This document shows positions 26,954 to 35,697 of a stretch of 64,000 bases of DNA, piece after piece (position 1 is the stretch's first letter; each line of letters opens with the position of its first letter). Where the stretch lies: assembly GCA_012839805.1 (NCBI GenBank), contig DUMU01000024.1:36648-100647 (forward strand), given 5' to 3'. The translations under genes were made by a program, and so were the position numbers. The notes beneath the pieces are model-generated. The model had not been told where the DNA came from and made no database searches. It saw nothing but the letters and a program-made list of their open reading frames with translations. Origin of the DNA: Bacillota bacterium. GTDB taxonomy: Bacteria > Bacillota > Limnochordia > Limnochordales > DUMU01.

Positions 26954-28720
26954 ATGGGAATGGGTGAAGCTTTCCTGCTCCGCCGAGGGCGAGGGGGAAT
27001 GACGACCTGGCGAAGGGCCGCAGGGTTCGCCGCTGCGTTCGCACTGGTGGTGGGGGTGCTGGCCGCGGGGCTTGCGGGGACAGTATCGGCAGCTGGCGAG
27101 GATAGCGCTCCTATCGTCCGGGAGATTGCGGTGGCGGGTAACCAGCGCATCCCGGCTGAGACCATCATGGCGGCGGTTACCAAGACCAAGGTAGGCGAAC
27201 CCCTGGATCAATCCAAGGTGTACGCTGACCTCTATGCCATCTACAATCTTGGGTGGTTCCGGGAGGATATCAGCGCCGATCCGCAGGCGCTGGCGGACAG
27301 GAGTGGGGTGAAGGTAGTCTTCAACGTCACCGAGTACCCGGTGATAAAGGAGATCAAGATCGAAGGGCTCACCGCGCTTTCTCCTTCGAAGGTGCTTCCT
27401 TATCTTCGGGCGAAGACGGGCGAGGTCTTCAACCGGCGCGAGCTCCAGGAGGACGTGCACGGGCTGGCCCAGAAGGTGTACGACCATGAGGGTATCGCCC
27501 TGCGGCCGGTGGACGTCAACTTCGACCTGGAGACAGGCGTGCTGGTGGTACAGGTAAAAGAGACACGAGTTGGCAAGGTGACCATCACCGGGAACCAGAA
27601 GACCAGGGAATATGTGATCCGGCGAGAGCTATTACTTGGCCCAGGAGATGTCTTCGATCGTAACAAGCTCTACGACAGCTTGTGGCGAATCAAGATGCTG
27701 GGGCACTTCGAGGATGTTCAGGCCCTTTTCCCGGACCAGCAGGAGGACCCTGATGTGGTCGACCTGACCATCGAAGTCAAGGAGCGCAAGACCGGCCAGG
27801 CCTCCTTCAGTGCCGGGTATAGCAGCGCGAGCGGGTTCATGGGGGGCGTGGAGGTCTCCGACACCAACTTCCTCGGCCGGGGTGAGACCGTGAGGCTTCG
27901 CCTTTCGGCGGGACAGAAACAGACGGAGTACGACGCCGAATTCTACGAACCCTATCTGGACCGGCACCGCACCTCGTTGGACGTGAGGGCATATAACACG
28001 CGCACTCTAGTAAATGGTGATGGTGAGAATACATACGACCAACAACGCCAGGGTGGTAGCCTGACCCTGGGGCGGCCGCTCAGCCTGCATACCGGGTTCA
28101 CGGCGGGGCTCAAGATCGAGAACGTGACCAACGGCGGTCGTCTGCCCGAAGGTGTCGAGCCGAAAAGCGTCACCCATAGCCTCCAGCTAGGGCTCAATAC
28201 CAACACCACGGACGATCCCTACGATCCGACCTCGGGGTACCGTAACTCGCTGTCGCTGGAGTTTGCCGGCGGCCCGCTCCTCGGGGGCACGGCCAACTTC
28301 AGCAAGTACGAAAACGAGTTTTCCGCCTACCGGAAGATCGGCGCGGGCGGTCAAGTGCTGGCCTTCCGCCTCATGGCCGGGGCTTCCGGTGGGGACCTGC
28401 CCGCCCACGAGAGATACGTGGTCGGTGGAGCCGACACCGTACGGGGCTACCAGTTCGGGGCGGACAAAGGTGTGAGCATGCTCGTCCTCAACAGCGAGTA
28501 TCGCTTCCCCATCGGGGAACGGGTGAAGGGCGTAATCTTCCTTGACGGGGGACGCGCCTGGAAGGAAAATGAGGTAGTCCGCCTGACCGAGTTGAAGGGC
28601 GGATTTGGTGCCGGGCTCCGGGTCGACACTCCTATCGGGACGATCCGGCTGGACTATGGCTTCCCCATGGGTGACGACCGCCGGGGCAAGTTCTACTTCA
28701 GCTTCGGCCAGACGTTCTGA
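26954..28720 (+). CDS. bamA: Outer membrane assembly factor BamA (Omp85)
   Basis: The 588-residue product has a signal peptide (about residues 16-46) and three POTRA-like repeats, instead of the five in E. coli: IVREIAVAGNQRIPAETIMA, IKEIKIEGLTALSPSKVLPY and VGKVTITGNQKTREYVIRRE. The 16-strand Omp85 barrel follows, with the VRGYQFG element of the strand-6 lid loop and terminal phenylalanine (FGQTF). It inserts beta-barrel proteins into the outer membrane. The start is the ATG at 26954 after AGGAGG, and an ATG at 26999 is an alternative. A 14-bp tandem duplication covers its stop codon. It heads the outer-membrane part of the cluster. Confidence 0.95.
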   Translation: MGMGEAFLLRRGRGGMTTWRRAAGFAAAFALVVGVLAAGLAGTVSAAGEDSAPIVREIAVAGNQRIPAETIMAAVTKTKVGEPLDQSKVYADLYAIYNLGWFREDISADPQALADRSGVKVVFNVTEYPVIKEIKIEGLTALSPSKVLPYLRAKTGEVFNRRELQEDVHGLAQKVYDHEGIALRPVDVNFDLETGVLVVQVKETRVGKVTITGNQKTREYVIRRELLLGPGDVFDRNKLYDSLWRIKMLGHFEDVQALFPDQQEDPDVVDLTIEVKERKTGQASFSAGYSSASGFMGGVEVSDTNFLGRGETVRLRLSAGQKQTEYDAEFYEPYLDRHRTSLDVRAYNTRTLVNGDGENTYDQQRQGGSLTLGRPLSLHTGFTAGLKIENVTNGGRLPEGVEPKSVTHSLQLGLNTNTTDDPYDPTSGYRNSLSLEFAGGPLLGGTANFSKYENEFSAYRKIGAGGQVLAFRLMAGASGGDLPAHERYVVGGADTVRGYQFGADKGVSMLVLNSEYRFPIGERVKGVIFLDGGRAWKENEVVRLTELKGGFGAGLRVDTPIGTIRLDYGFPMGDDRRGKFYFSFGQTF

Positions 28721-28738
28721 GGCTGACGTTCTGAGGCT
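28711..28738 (+). repeat. 14-bp tandem duplication over the bamA stop
   Basis: GACGTTCTGAGGCT occurs twice without a gap. The first copy contains the last codons and stop of bamA; the second lies in the spacer before the OmpH-like gene. It looks like a recent slippage duplication. Confidence 0.85.
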
Positions 28739-28806
28739 TCTGAGTTCTCTAAGTCTTCGTACCTGGTCTCGGGCCGGGTATGGATGGGGAGAGGGGTAGA
28801 AGAAGA

Positions 28807-29346
28807 TTGAGATTCGTGCGTGACTTGCGTAATCGGAAGGTGTTCCTCCCGGTCATCGTATTGGCAGTGGTACTGGTAGCGCTGGGTGCCGGCGTGGTCT
28901 GGAAGCTCCAGGCGGCCGGGGTCTCGCTCACGTCTCCCGGAGTAATCGGATACGTGAATAGCAGCCAGCTGATCAACGCGTACCTGGCAAGTCCTCCGGT
29001 AGACAAGGTCTTGCAGAGCGAGAAGAGCCGGCTGGAGAAGGAGATGGAAAGCGTCCTCGCCGCCGAGAAGGACGAAAAGAAGAAACAGGAGATAGTCAAC
29101 CGGTACCAGGCGCAGCTCAACGCCAGGGTCCAGCAAGAAGTGGACAAGCTGAACGTCTTCATCGCCCAGGTGGCGAAGGAGAAAAACGTAGCGGTGGTGC
29201 TGGACGGGGCCGCGGTGCTCTATGGAGGGGTTGACCTCACCGCCGACGTGATGAAGAAGGCGGGCATCTCGCCGCCGGCCACCTCCCCCACCGGCGCCGC
29301 CGCCTCGTCTCCCGGGGGCGACAGCAGGTCCGGTACGACCAAATAG
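28807..29346 (+). CDS. OmpH/Skp-family periplasmic chaperone
   Basis: The 179-residue product carries a hydrophobic N-terminal segment (RKVFLPVIVLAVVLVALGAG) that could be a signal anchor. The mature part has the OmpH pattern: IGYVNSSQLINAYLASPPVDK, then a charged coiled coil (LQSEKSRLEKEMESVLAAEK, YQAQLNARVQQEVDKLNVFI) and the tail KNVAVVLDGAAVLYGGVDLT. It should hold unfolded outer-membrane proteins for BamA. The TTG at 28807 is preferred because AGGGG lies ten bases upstream; an in-frame ATG at 28780 has no ribosome site. It lies in the common bamA-ompH-lpxD order. Confidence 0.85.
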   Translation: MRFVRDLRNRKVFLPVIVLAVVLVALGAGVVWKLQAAGVSLTSPGVIGYVNSSQLINAYLASPPVDKVLQSEKSRLEKEMESVLAAEKDEKKKQEIVNRYQAQLNARVQQEVDKLNVFIAQVAKEKNVAVVLDGAAVLYGGVDLTADVMKKAGISPPATSPTGAAASSPGGDSRSGTTK

Positions 29347-29447
29347 TGGTGAAGCAGAACCGGATGAGAAGAGAGGGCGGCGGAAAGAGTTACTTCCCGT
29401 CGCTCTTCTCGTCGCGAACGGGGACGGTCAGGAGGCGACCAGAAAGC

Positions 29448-30530
29448 ATGCCCGGCTTCACCCTGGGTGAACTCGCGAAGGAGCTGGGGGCGAGATTACG
29501 CGGTCCGGCCGACCTGAGAGTAAGGGCGGTAATGAGCTGGGAGGAAGCGGGAGAGGGAAGCATCACCCTGGCTACGACCTCCCGCATTGCGGAGGCGGTG
29601 GCCCGGAGCCCGGCCAGCGCGGTCCTGGTGGGGCCAGAGCTGGCCGGCCGGGTGGGCGATAAGCCGGCGCTGGTGGTCGACCGGCCCCGGCTCGCCTTTG
29701 CCCGCCTCCTCTCGCTCTTCTCGTCTCGACCGGAACCCGCCCCGGGAGTGCATCCTACCGCAGTCATCGGGAAAGGAGTTCACCTGGGGGAGGCGGTCTC
29801 CATCGGGCCCTACGCCGTGATAGAAGATGGAGCCTGGCTGGATGACGGCGTGGTGGTAGGCGCCGGGGCGTACGTGGGAGCGAAGGCGCGAATCGGCCAG
29901 GGAAGCCGTCTCGGTCCCCATGTGGTGGTCTACGACGGGGTTATCCTGGGACGTCGAGTGGTACTCCAGGCAGGAGCGGTGGTGGGAAGCGAAGGGTTCG
30001 GATACGAAAGGGTGGACGGCCCGGGCGCCCCGGGAGGGACGGGAGAAGGGGCGATCGTCCACTTACCGCATATCGGCACCGTAGTGCTGGAGGACGACGT
30101 CGAGGTGGGCGCGAATGCCTGTATCGACCGGGCCACCTGCGGGGTTACCCGGATCGGCCGTGGCACCAAGATCGACAACCTGGTCCAGATCGCCCACAAT
30201 GTGACCGTGGGGCCGGGTAGCCTGATTGCCGGGCAGAGCGGCATTGCCGGCAGTGCCCAGCTGGGGGCGGGGGTGACCCTGGCCGGACAAACCGGGGTGG
30301 TGGATCATGCCCGGTTGGGGGACGGGGCGACGGTGGCCGCCCGGGGGGTGGTCGTGGGGGAAACGCCAGGCGGGCGGCTCCTGTCCGGGTTTCCGGCCCA
30401 TGATCATACCGAAGAACGGCGAGTGATGGCGGCCACGCGCCGGCTACCGGCGCTCCTCGAGGAAGTGCGAGAGTTACGGCGCCGGGTAGAACAACTGGAA
30501 AAAGCCGGACGCAACGAACCACCGGTATGA
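29448..30530 (+). CDS. lpxD: UDP-3-O-acylglucosamine N-acyltransferase LpxD
   Basis: The 360-residue enzyme adds the second acyl chain in lipid A synthesis. The N-terminal uridine-binding domain (about residues 3-95) is followed by hexapeptide repeats of a left-handed beta-helix (VHPTAVIGKGVHLGEAVSIG onward). IDNLVQIAHNVTVG holds His250, which matches the catalytic His of LpxD. The helical C-terminus (RRLPALLEEVRELRRRVEQL) is also typical. The ATG at 29448 has GGAGG 12 bases upstream; the open frame continues back to 29346 without domain content. Its stop codon lies inside a region of alternative hairpins. Confidence 0.93.
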   Translation: MPGFTLGELAKELGARLRGPADLRVRAVMSWEEAGEGSITLATTSRIAEAVARSPASAVLVGPELAGRVGDKPALVVDRPRLAFARLLSLFSSRPEPAPGVHPTAVIGKGVHLGEAVSIGPYAVIEDGAWLDDGVVVGAGAYVGAKARIGQGSRLGPHVVVYDGVILGRRVVLQAGAVVGSEGFGYERVDGPGAPGGTGEGAIVHLPHIGTVVLEDDVEVGANACIDRATCGVTRIGRGTKIDNLVQIAHNVTVGPGSLIAGQSGIAGSAQLGAGVTLAGQTGVVDHARLGDGATVAARGVVVGETPGGRLLSGFPAHDHTEERRVMAATRRLPALLEEVRELRRRVEQLEKAGRNEPPV

Positions 30531-30579
30531 GTGAGTCTCATACCATCGCAGGAGGCTGGTATGAGAGCATGATACCGGT
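30521..30579 (+). promoter_or_regulatory. Alternative-hairpin region between lpxD and the lptF/G gene
   Basis: Four related segments are present: ACCGGTATGAG (30521-30531), TCTCATACCA (30536-30545), TGGTATGAGA (30557-30566) and ATACCGGT (30572-30579). Segments 1 and 4 pair perfectly over 8 bp while enclosing the perfect 10-bp pair of segments 2 and 3. Alternatively 1 pairs with 2 (8 bp, five-base loop) and 3 with 4 (7 bp with one G-U). The two folds exclude each other. The region spans the lpxD stop and ends 24 bases before the next start. No T tract follows, so it is not an ordinary attenuator. Confidence 0.5.
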
Positions 30580-30603
30580 GCTAGAAAAGGAGGCCGGACT
30601 CCC

Positions 30604-31680
30604 TTGCGCATCCTGGATCGGTATCTGCTTGCGGAGTTCAGCGCCCCCTTCGCGTTTGCCGTCGGAGCGTTCACGCTGATCCTAACTTCGGGCGTCCTGT
30701 TTGAACTGGCCGACCTCCTGCTGGTCAAACACGTTCCCGCGGTAACCGTCGGCTCTTTGCTCGCCTACCGGTTACCGGCGGTAGTTGCACTCACCATACC
30801 GATAGGTATCCTCTTTGGGGTAATGCTGTCACTCGGACGTTTCGCCCGGGAGAACGAATTGCAGGCGATCCGCGGGGCCGGCCAGTCGTTCATCCGGGTA
30901 GTAGTACCCCTATTGGTGCTGGCCCTGGTTCTCAGCGGGTGTACGTATCTTCTCAACGAGAAGATAGTGCCCGCCAGCAACCATGCTTACCAGACCCTGG
31001 TACGCCAGATAGTGCTCGACGACCCGGCAGCCCCCCTTGATGAGAACGTTTTCTTCCGCATGGGGAACGACCGGTACTTCTACGTCGGGCGGGTGGACCG
31101 TTCCTCCCGGCAGGTCTGGAACGTCTTGATCTACCAGCCCCGGGCGGAGGGGTTCCCGGTGCTGGTAAGTGCCCCCCGCGGTTCATACCGGGAAGGGGAA
31201 TGGCGGCTCTTCGACGGGGTCAGCCGGGAGCTGGACGAACGGGGCTATGTGAGTCGGGAGACCGGCTTTGCGGAGATGGTCTACCACCTGCCGTCCATCG
31301 ATCGATTCCTGGTGGCCAACCAGAAAACTCCGGAGGAGATGTCCCGCCAAGAGCTGGCGGAGACCATCGCCCTGTTCTCCCAGGCCGGCATCGACCTGCG
31401 GGAGATGCGGGTCGAGTACGCGATGAAACTGAGTCTGCCCTTTGCCGGAGTGGTGCTGGCCATCTTCGGGGCGCCTCTCAGCGCGCTGGGGCGCCGGCCC
31501 GGGCAGCGGGCGGGGAGCGCCGCCGCCCTGGCGGTTCTTCTCGGGTACTACGTGGTAACTTCCGTCAGCCGTTCCCTCGGGGTCAACGGGGTCCTGCCGG
31601 CCACCCTCGCGGCCTGGCTGGCCAACGGGCTCTTCGCGGGCCTCGGCGGGTGGTTGTTGTGGCGAGCAGAACGGCCGTGA
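30604..31680 (+). CDS. LPS export permease, LptF/LptG (YjgP/YjgQ) family
   Basis: The 358-residue protein opens MRILDRYLLAEFSAPFAFAV, the RYxxxEfl signature of the family. It has three N-terminal membrane helices, a periplasmic beta-jellyroll domain (about residues 125-260) and three C-terminal helices. It would form the LptB2FG extractor that pulls LPS from the inner membrane. A second member lies at 50917-52104, and which is LptF or LptG cannot be told by eye. The TTG at 30604 has AAGGAGG ten bases upstream. Confidence 0.9.
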   Translation: MRILDRYLLAEFSAPFAFAVGAFTLILTSGVLFELADLLLVKHVPAVTVGSLLAYRLPAVVALTIPIGILFGVMLSLGRFARENELQAIRGAGQSFIRVVVPLLVLALVLSGCTYLLNEKIVPASNHAYQTLVRQIVLDDPAAPLDENVFFRMGNDRYFYVGRVDRSSRQVWNVLIYQPRAEGFPVLVSAPRGSYREGEWRLFDGVSRELDERGYVSRETGFAEMVYHLPSIDRFLVANQKTPEEMSRQELAETIALFSQAGIDLREMRVEYAMKLSLPFAGVVLAIFGAPLSALGRRPGQRAGSAAALAVLLGYYVVTSVSRSLGVNGVLPATLAAWLANGLFAGLGGWLLWRAERP

Positions 31681-31707
31681 ACCGGGGCGGGGAGGGGGAC
31701 GACGAAG

Positions 31708-34119
31708 ATGAGGCAGGTCATGGAGGGACGACGAGACGAGCGGGCAAGGCTTCGCGGCGATGAGCGGGCGAGAGAACACCGGGAGGAGCGTGCGAGCGGG
31801 CGGGGACCGGGATGGCCCTCGCGCGGGCAGAGGGTGGCCCGGGCGTTCCTCGTGGTTGGCCTGGCGGCGTGGTTGGTCGCGGGCCTGGGCCAAGTTCCAG
31901 TGCGGACGTGGGGGGCAAAGGCGTATGCCCAAGAAGCGGGCACGAGCCCGAAGGCGGTTCAAATCACCGCGGCCGAGGGTGCTCGCTGGGAGATGGGGCA
32001 GGAGATTCTCGAAGTCCGGGGACAGGTGACGGCCAAGTACCAGGACCTGACCTTGTACGCGGACTGGCTACGGCTGGACCTGCGGCAAAACCGGCTGGAG
32101 GCGCGGGGACACGTCCGCTACGTCCGGTCGGGGCAGGAGATCACCGCCGATTACGTGCTCTTTGACCTCAAGGCGAACCAGGGTTCACTCGAAGGAGCCC
32201 GGGCCCGGTTGGAACTTCCGGAGAAGCGGGGGACCCTCTTCGTGTCGGCTCCCCACATTGGAGCTGACCGTAAGACCTATACGGTGGAGCAGGCTTCCCT
32301 TACTACCTGTGATCTCACTACGCCCCACTACCACCTGGATGCCCGGAAGGTAACGGTGTATCTGGACGATCGGGTCGTCATCGAAGGCGTATCTTACTGG
32401 GATTTCGGCCTCCCCCTCTTTTACTGGCCGCAGCTGACCATTCCGCTACGCCGCCAGAGCTCGCTGGAGCTTCCCCAGGTTGGGTACAGCACCTACGACG
32501 GCTGGTTCGTGAAGATGGCCTACAGCTATTACCCGGCGGGTTGGAACGCCCACGGTCTTTTCCATCTTGACTACTACGCCCGCCGCGGCTTTGGCATTGG
32601 CGTCGATCATTACTATCGGGACAACCCGCAGGGTCGGGGAATCCTGTCTTTGTACTACCAGCCCAACCAGCTTACGGGTCATGACGACTGGACGGTAGCC
32701 TGGCACGAGAGCTGGCGCCCGGACGATCGTTTCGAGCTGGCTTCGACCGCGAGTTACAAGCTTACGGAAGAATCAGGAGAGGAGCTGGCCAGCTGGAAGG
32801 TGGACGGCAAGGCGGCCTACCGTTCCGACCGGGGACGTTTTCAGGTTTCTCTGAAGCAAGAGGGGGTTGCCGCGCCAGAGGCCGGAGGAAATCCGCCCGG
32901 CGGAACGACGGGGAGCCGGGCAAGCCGTGAGCTACGAGTGGACGGTTCTCTTGAACTGCCGGCGCAGGCCCGCCTGGAAGGGTCGGCCGCGTGGCGGCAG
33001 GTCCAGACGGATGAAGAGCAAGAACGGCTCCAGTACCGGCTGGGGCTTACCCAGACTCTGCCGGGTTTGCGTTGGAAGGCCGGGCTCGAACACCAGTTCA
33101 ACCCTAATTTGGACCAGGAGGACCAGACGGTGGACTGGTTTTCGTTCCAGCGGAGTCCTTACGTCACCTTCGCCGGTTCTCAGCCTATCTCATTGGGGTG
33201 GGGTTTTCGGGCCGACTGGGAAGTGGATCTCTCGCAGGTGACCGAAGCCGTCACCGCCACCAGTGTGAACCGGACGTGGAGAGTGGCGGCCGGGCTCGAG
33301 CTCCTCAACCGTTCCTGGCAGCTGCGACCTGACCTCACCGCGCAGGTGGGGGCGAGCGCGCGGGCCAAGGTTTACGGCACCGGTGATGAGCAAGCTAGTG
33401 TCGCCTCCCGTGCGAGCTTGATCTGGCAGCCTGCCGAAGCGTTGACTTTGACTTTCCGGCACACGGACCAAACGGTCTTCGGCCAGTCCCCCTTCTACTT
33501 CGACCGGGATCTGCCCGGGCAACTCGTAACCCTCACCCTTGATTACCGGCGCCCGGCTCTCACTGCCACCTTCACCACCGGTTACGATCTCTTCTGGCGG
33601 GAGGTTCGCCCCGTGGTGACGGAGGCCTCCTGGACCGGGGGCAAGGCCTGGCAGCTGGCGGGAGGACTCGTCTTCAATCCCAACCGGGAGGGACTCGAGG
33701 CGGTGATCGGATCCGTCCGGTGGACGCCCCGCGAAGATCGGCAGGTGGAGGTGGGTTTCGCTTACGCCGTGGCCGCCCAAAGCTGGGATAAGCTCCAGGG
33801 CCGGGTCAACCTGCCGCTCGCGCCCTCCTGGGAGCTGCGTTCCGAGGTGCAGTACGACGGGAGCAAGCAGTTGCTGACCCGGGCGAGCGTGGCTTTGGTG
33901 CGGGACCTCCATTGCCGGAACGTGACCTTCCGCTACGACGCCGTGGAGAAAGCGGCCTGGGTCCAGTATCAGATCAATGCTTTCCCGTCGGCACAAGTAG
34001 GCGTGGGGGCAGGGGCAGGAGGCACTTTCCTGGACGTGCAAAGCCTGCGGGACTTCCTCGCCCGCTTTGCCTCCGGTAGTCTCGGGCCGGGGTCCACCGG
34101 AGGAGCGGGGGCGCAGTGA
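31708..34119 (+). CDS. lptD: LPS assembly protein LptD (OstA)
   Basis: The 803-residue protein has a long basic N-terminus and a signal segment ending near AYAQEA (residue 75). An OstA beta-jellyroll (about residues 80-260: ILEVRGQVTAKYQDLTLYAD, TTCDLTTPHYHLDARKV, YWDFGLPLFYWP) precedes a large C-terminal beta-barrel with alternating aromatic strands. It has only two cysteines, Cys201 in the jellyroll and Cys736 near the end of the barrel. These are placed like one of the inter-domain disulfides of E. coli LptD. It translocates LPS to the cell surface. No LptE partner gene is visible. The start at 31708 follows GGAGGGGG. Confidence 0.88.
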   Translation: MRQVMEGRRDERARLRGDERAREHREERASGRGPGWPSRGQRVARAFLVVGLAAWLVAGLGQVPVRTWGAKAYAQEAGTSPKAVQITAAEGARWEMGQEILEVRGQVTAKYQDLTLYADWLRLDLRQNRLEARGHVRYVRSGQEITADYVLFDLKANQGSLEGARARLELPEKRGTLFVSAPHIGADRKTYTVEQASLTTCDLTTPHYHLDARKVTVYLDDRVVIEGVSYWDFGLPLFYWPQLTIPLRRQSSLELPQVGYSTYDGWFVKMAYSYYPAGWNAHGLFHLDYYARRGFGIGVDHYYRDNPQGRGILSLYYQPNQLTGHDDWTVAWHESWRPDDRFELASTASYKLTEESGEELASWKVDGKAAYRSDRGRFQVSLKQEGVAAPEAGGNPPGGTTGSRASRELRVDGSLELPAQARLEGSAAWRQVQTDEEQERLQYRLGLTQTLPGLRWKAGLEHQFNPNLDQEDQTVDWFSFQRSPYVTFAGSQPISLGWGFRADWEVDLSQVTEAVTATSVNRTWRVAAGLELLNRSWQLRPDLTAQVGASARAKVYGTGDEQASVASRASLIWQPAEALTLTFRHTDQTVFGQSPFYFDRDLPGQLVTLTLDYRRPALTATFTTGYDLFWREVRPVVTEASWTGGKAWQLAGGLVFNPNREGLEAVIGSVRWTPREDRQVEVGFAYAVAAQSWDKLQGRVNLPLAPSWELRSEVQYDGSKQLLTRASVALVRDLHCRNVTFRYDAVEKAAWVQYQINAFPSAQVGVGAGAGGTFLDVQSLRDFLARFASGSLGPGSTGGAGAQ

Positions 34120-34853
34120 AGCCGTGGCGGGCCAACGGGCCGGGCAACGAGCGCCGGCGCCTTCTGGCGGGGCTCCTGGTTGCCCTGCTGGTAGTCGGGT
34201 TGGCGGGGGCGGGGCTCGTTTACCATACCCGGTCGGACGGCTCCCGGCCTGGCCCGGCGGTTCCGGGAACTCCGAGGGCTCTTGAGGGGAGCCCGGCCGG
34301 GGTAGGGGATGAGGATGGGGGAGCAGGAGGCGTTCCACCGGCGCTCGAATTCACCGGGAGCGAGCTGGTGGGGTGGTTCCGCGGGCAGAAGCAGTGGGCG
34401 CTCAAGGCCAGGAGCGTCGAGGTGGTGGACGAAAGCGAGCGCAGTCGCCTGACGGACATCCAGGAAGGTGTGATCTACCGGGAGGGCAAACCCTACCTGG
34501 GATTCTCTTCGGCAAAGGGGGAATGGAACCCGGCGACGGGATCGCTGGAACTCTCAGGAGGAATCCAGGTTACCCTGGAAGGCCGTCCGGTTTTCCGTAC
34601 CGAGTTGCTCCGATGGGACGGCGCCCGGGAAAAGTTGATCATCCCCGGCCGGGTGGAGCTTTCCTGGGAGGGCCGGGAGCTCTCGGCCGATTATCTGGAG
34701 GGTGATCTGAAGCGGCAGACCCTGGTAGCCACCGGTAACGTACGGCTCCAGGACTCGGGTCAGAGCCTGGAGGCTCAACGGGTGACCATTGATCTCGCTT
34801 CGGGACAAGTACGGGCCGAAGGAACGGCCCGGCTGGTAGTGAACGTGCCTTGA
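34116..34853 (+). CDS. lptC: LPS export bitopic protein LptC
   Basis: The 245-residue product has one N-terminal membrane helix (LLAGLLVALLVVGLAGAGLV). A proline/glycine linker is followed by OstA-like beta-strands: ALKARSVEVVDESERSRLTD, GKPYLGFSSAKGEWNPATGS and LSADYLEGDLKRQTLVATGN. That is the architecture of LptC with a slightly longer linker than the E. coli protein (191 residues). The GTG at 34116 overlaps the lptD stop. The C-terminal part (about 190-245) resembles LptA repeats. It would receive LPS from LptB2FG and hand it to LptA. Confidence 0.82.
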   Translation: MKPWRANGPGNERRRLLAGLLVALLVVGLAGAGLVYHTRSDGSRPGPAVPGTPRALEGSPAGVGDEDGGAGGVPPALEFTGSELVGWFRGQKQWALKARSVEVVDESERSRLTDIQEGVIYREGKPYLGFSSAKGEWNPATGSLELSGGIQVTLEGRPVFRTELLRWDGAREKLIIPGRVELSWEGRELSADYLEGDLKRQTLVATGNVRLQDSGQSLEAQRVTIDLASGQVRAEGTARLVVNVP

Positions 34854-34899
34854 GAACATGAGCCACGAAAAAACCAGAGAAGAAAGGAGTAATGGCCAC

Positions 34900-35697
34900 A
34901 TGCCAGCATCAGCCCGCCGAAAGGCTAGGTTAACGCTGACCGTGGCAGTCTTCCTGGCTGCATTCTGCGCCCTGGCAAGTACTTTACCGGCGGCCGCGGG
35001 TGCGGCAGCCCCGCAGGGACAGGGAGCAGGGACAGGGACAGGGGCAGGAGCAGGGACAGGGTCGGGGACGGGTACCGCGGCAGGTAGCTCTCGAAAGATC
35101 AACATCAGTGTGCAGGCCAGTCCGGATGAGCAAACCGTGGTCGTCGACCAGAAGGCCGGGACTACCACCATCGAGACTCGCTCGGGTCGCATCGAGATCA
35201 GTTACGGCAATGTCAAAGTGACGGCCACCCGTCTCGTTTACAACCAGAAGCAGCAGTCCGCTCTCCTCAGCGGGAACCTCCAGGTAATCGAAGGCCTGCG
35301 CACGATCACCGCCGACCGGGTGGAGGTAGATTTCCGTAAAGAGCAGTACACCTTCATCGGGAAAGTTCAGATGGTGGAGAAGGCAGCCGAGGGGAGTGGC
35401 CAGGAGGGACGGGTGCGGATCACCGTCACCGCCGATCGGCTCATCTACGATGCCCAAAGCGGCGATGCCACTGCCGAAGGGAACGTACGGGTAGTGGAAG
35501 GCGACCGGAAAAGCCAGGCCGACAAGCTCCTTTATCGTGCCAAGGCCAATTTCATAGAGCTGAGTGGCAACGTGCAAGTGACCACCGGGGACGGCATGTT
35601 CGTGGTCGCAGAACGGATGGAAGTCAACATGGATACCAACGTGGTTCAGATCTACGGGCAGACCAGCATGGCGCTGGAGGTGAAAGAAGAGTCATAG
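34900..35697 (+). CDS. lptA: LPS transport bridge protein LptA (OstA-like)
   Basis: The 265-residue product has a signal peptide (residues 8-35), then a Gly/Thr/Ala linker encoded by a CAGGGA-type microsatellite (35014-35071). The rest is OstA-N repeats: ARLVYNQKQQSALLSGN-type strands, GLRTITADRVEVDFRKEQYT, TADRLIYDAQSGDATAEGN and KLLYRAKANFIELSGNVQV. Such repeats stack end to end to form the periplasmic LPS bridge. The ATG at 34900 has AAAGGAG at ten bases; an ATG at 34858 is upstream but poorly placed. The gene is followed by an inverted repeat and a non-coding gap. Confidence 0.87.
   Translation: MPASARRKARLTLTVAVFLAAFCALASTLPAAAGAAAPQGQGAGTGTGAGAGTGSGTGTAAGSSRKINISVQASPDEQTVVVDQKAGTTTIETRSGRIEISYGNVKVTATRLVYNQKQQSALLSGNLQVIEGLRTITADRVEVDFRKEQYTFIGKVQMVEKAAEGSGQEGRVRITVTADRLIYDAQSGDATAEGNVRVVEGDRKSQADKLLYRAKANFIELSGNVQVTTGDGMFVVAERMEVNMDTNVVQIYGQTSMALEVKEES
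35014..35071 (+). repeat. CAGGGA-type microsatellite in the lptA linker
   Basis: About eight imperfect copies of a 6-bp unit (CAGGGA and variants) encode an alternating Gly with Thr, Ala, Gln or Ser linker. The reading frame is kept by length changes of 6 bp, so linker length may vary between strains. A related GGGCAG stretch lies at 53506-53550. Confidence 0.75.

Noticed and set aside
33190..34338. 382-codon minus-strand frame opposite lptD and lptC
   Set aside because: Both plus-strand genes are well supported, and the frame crosses their junction.
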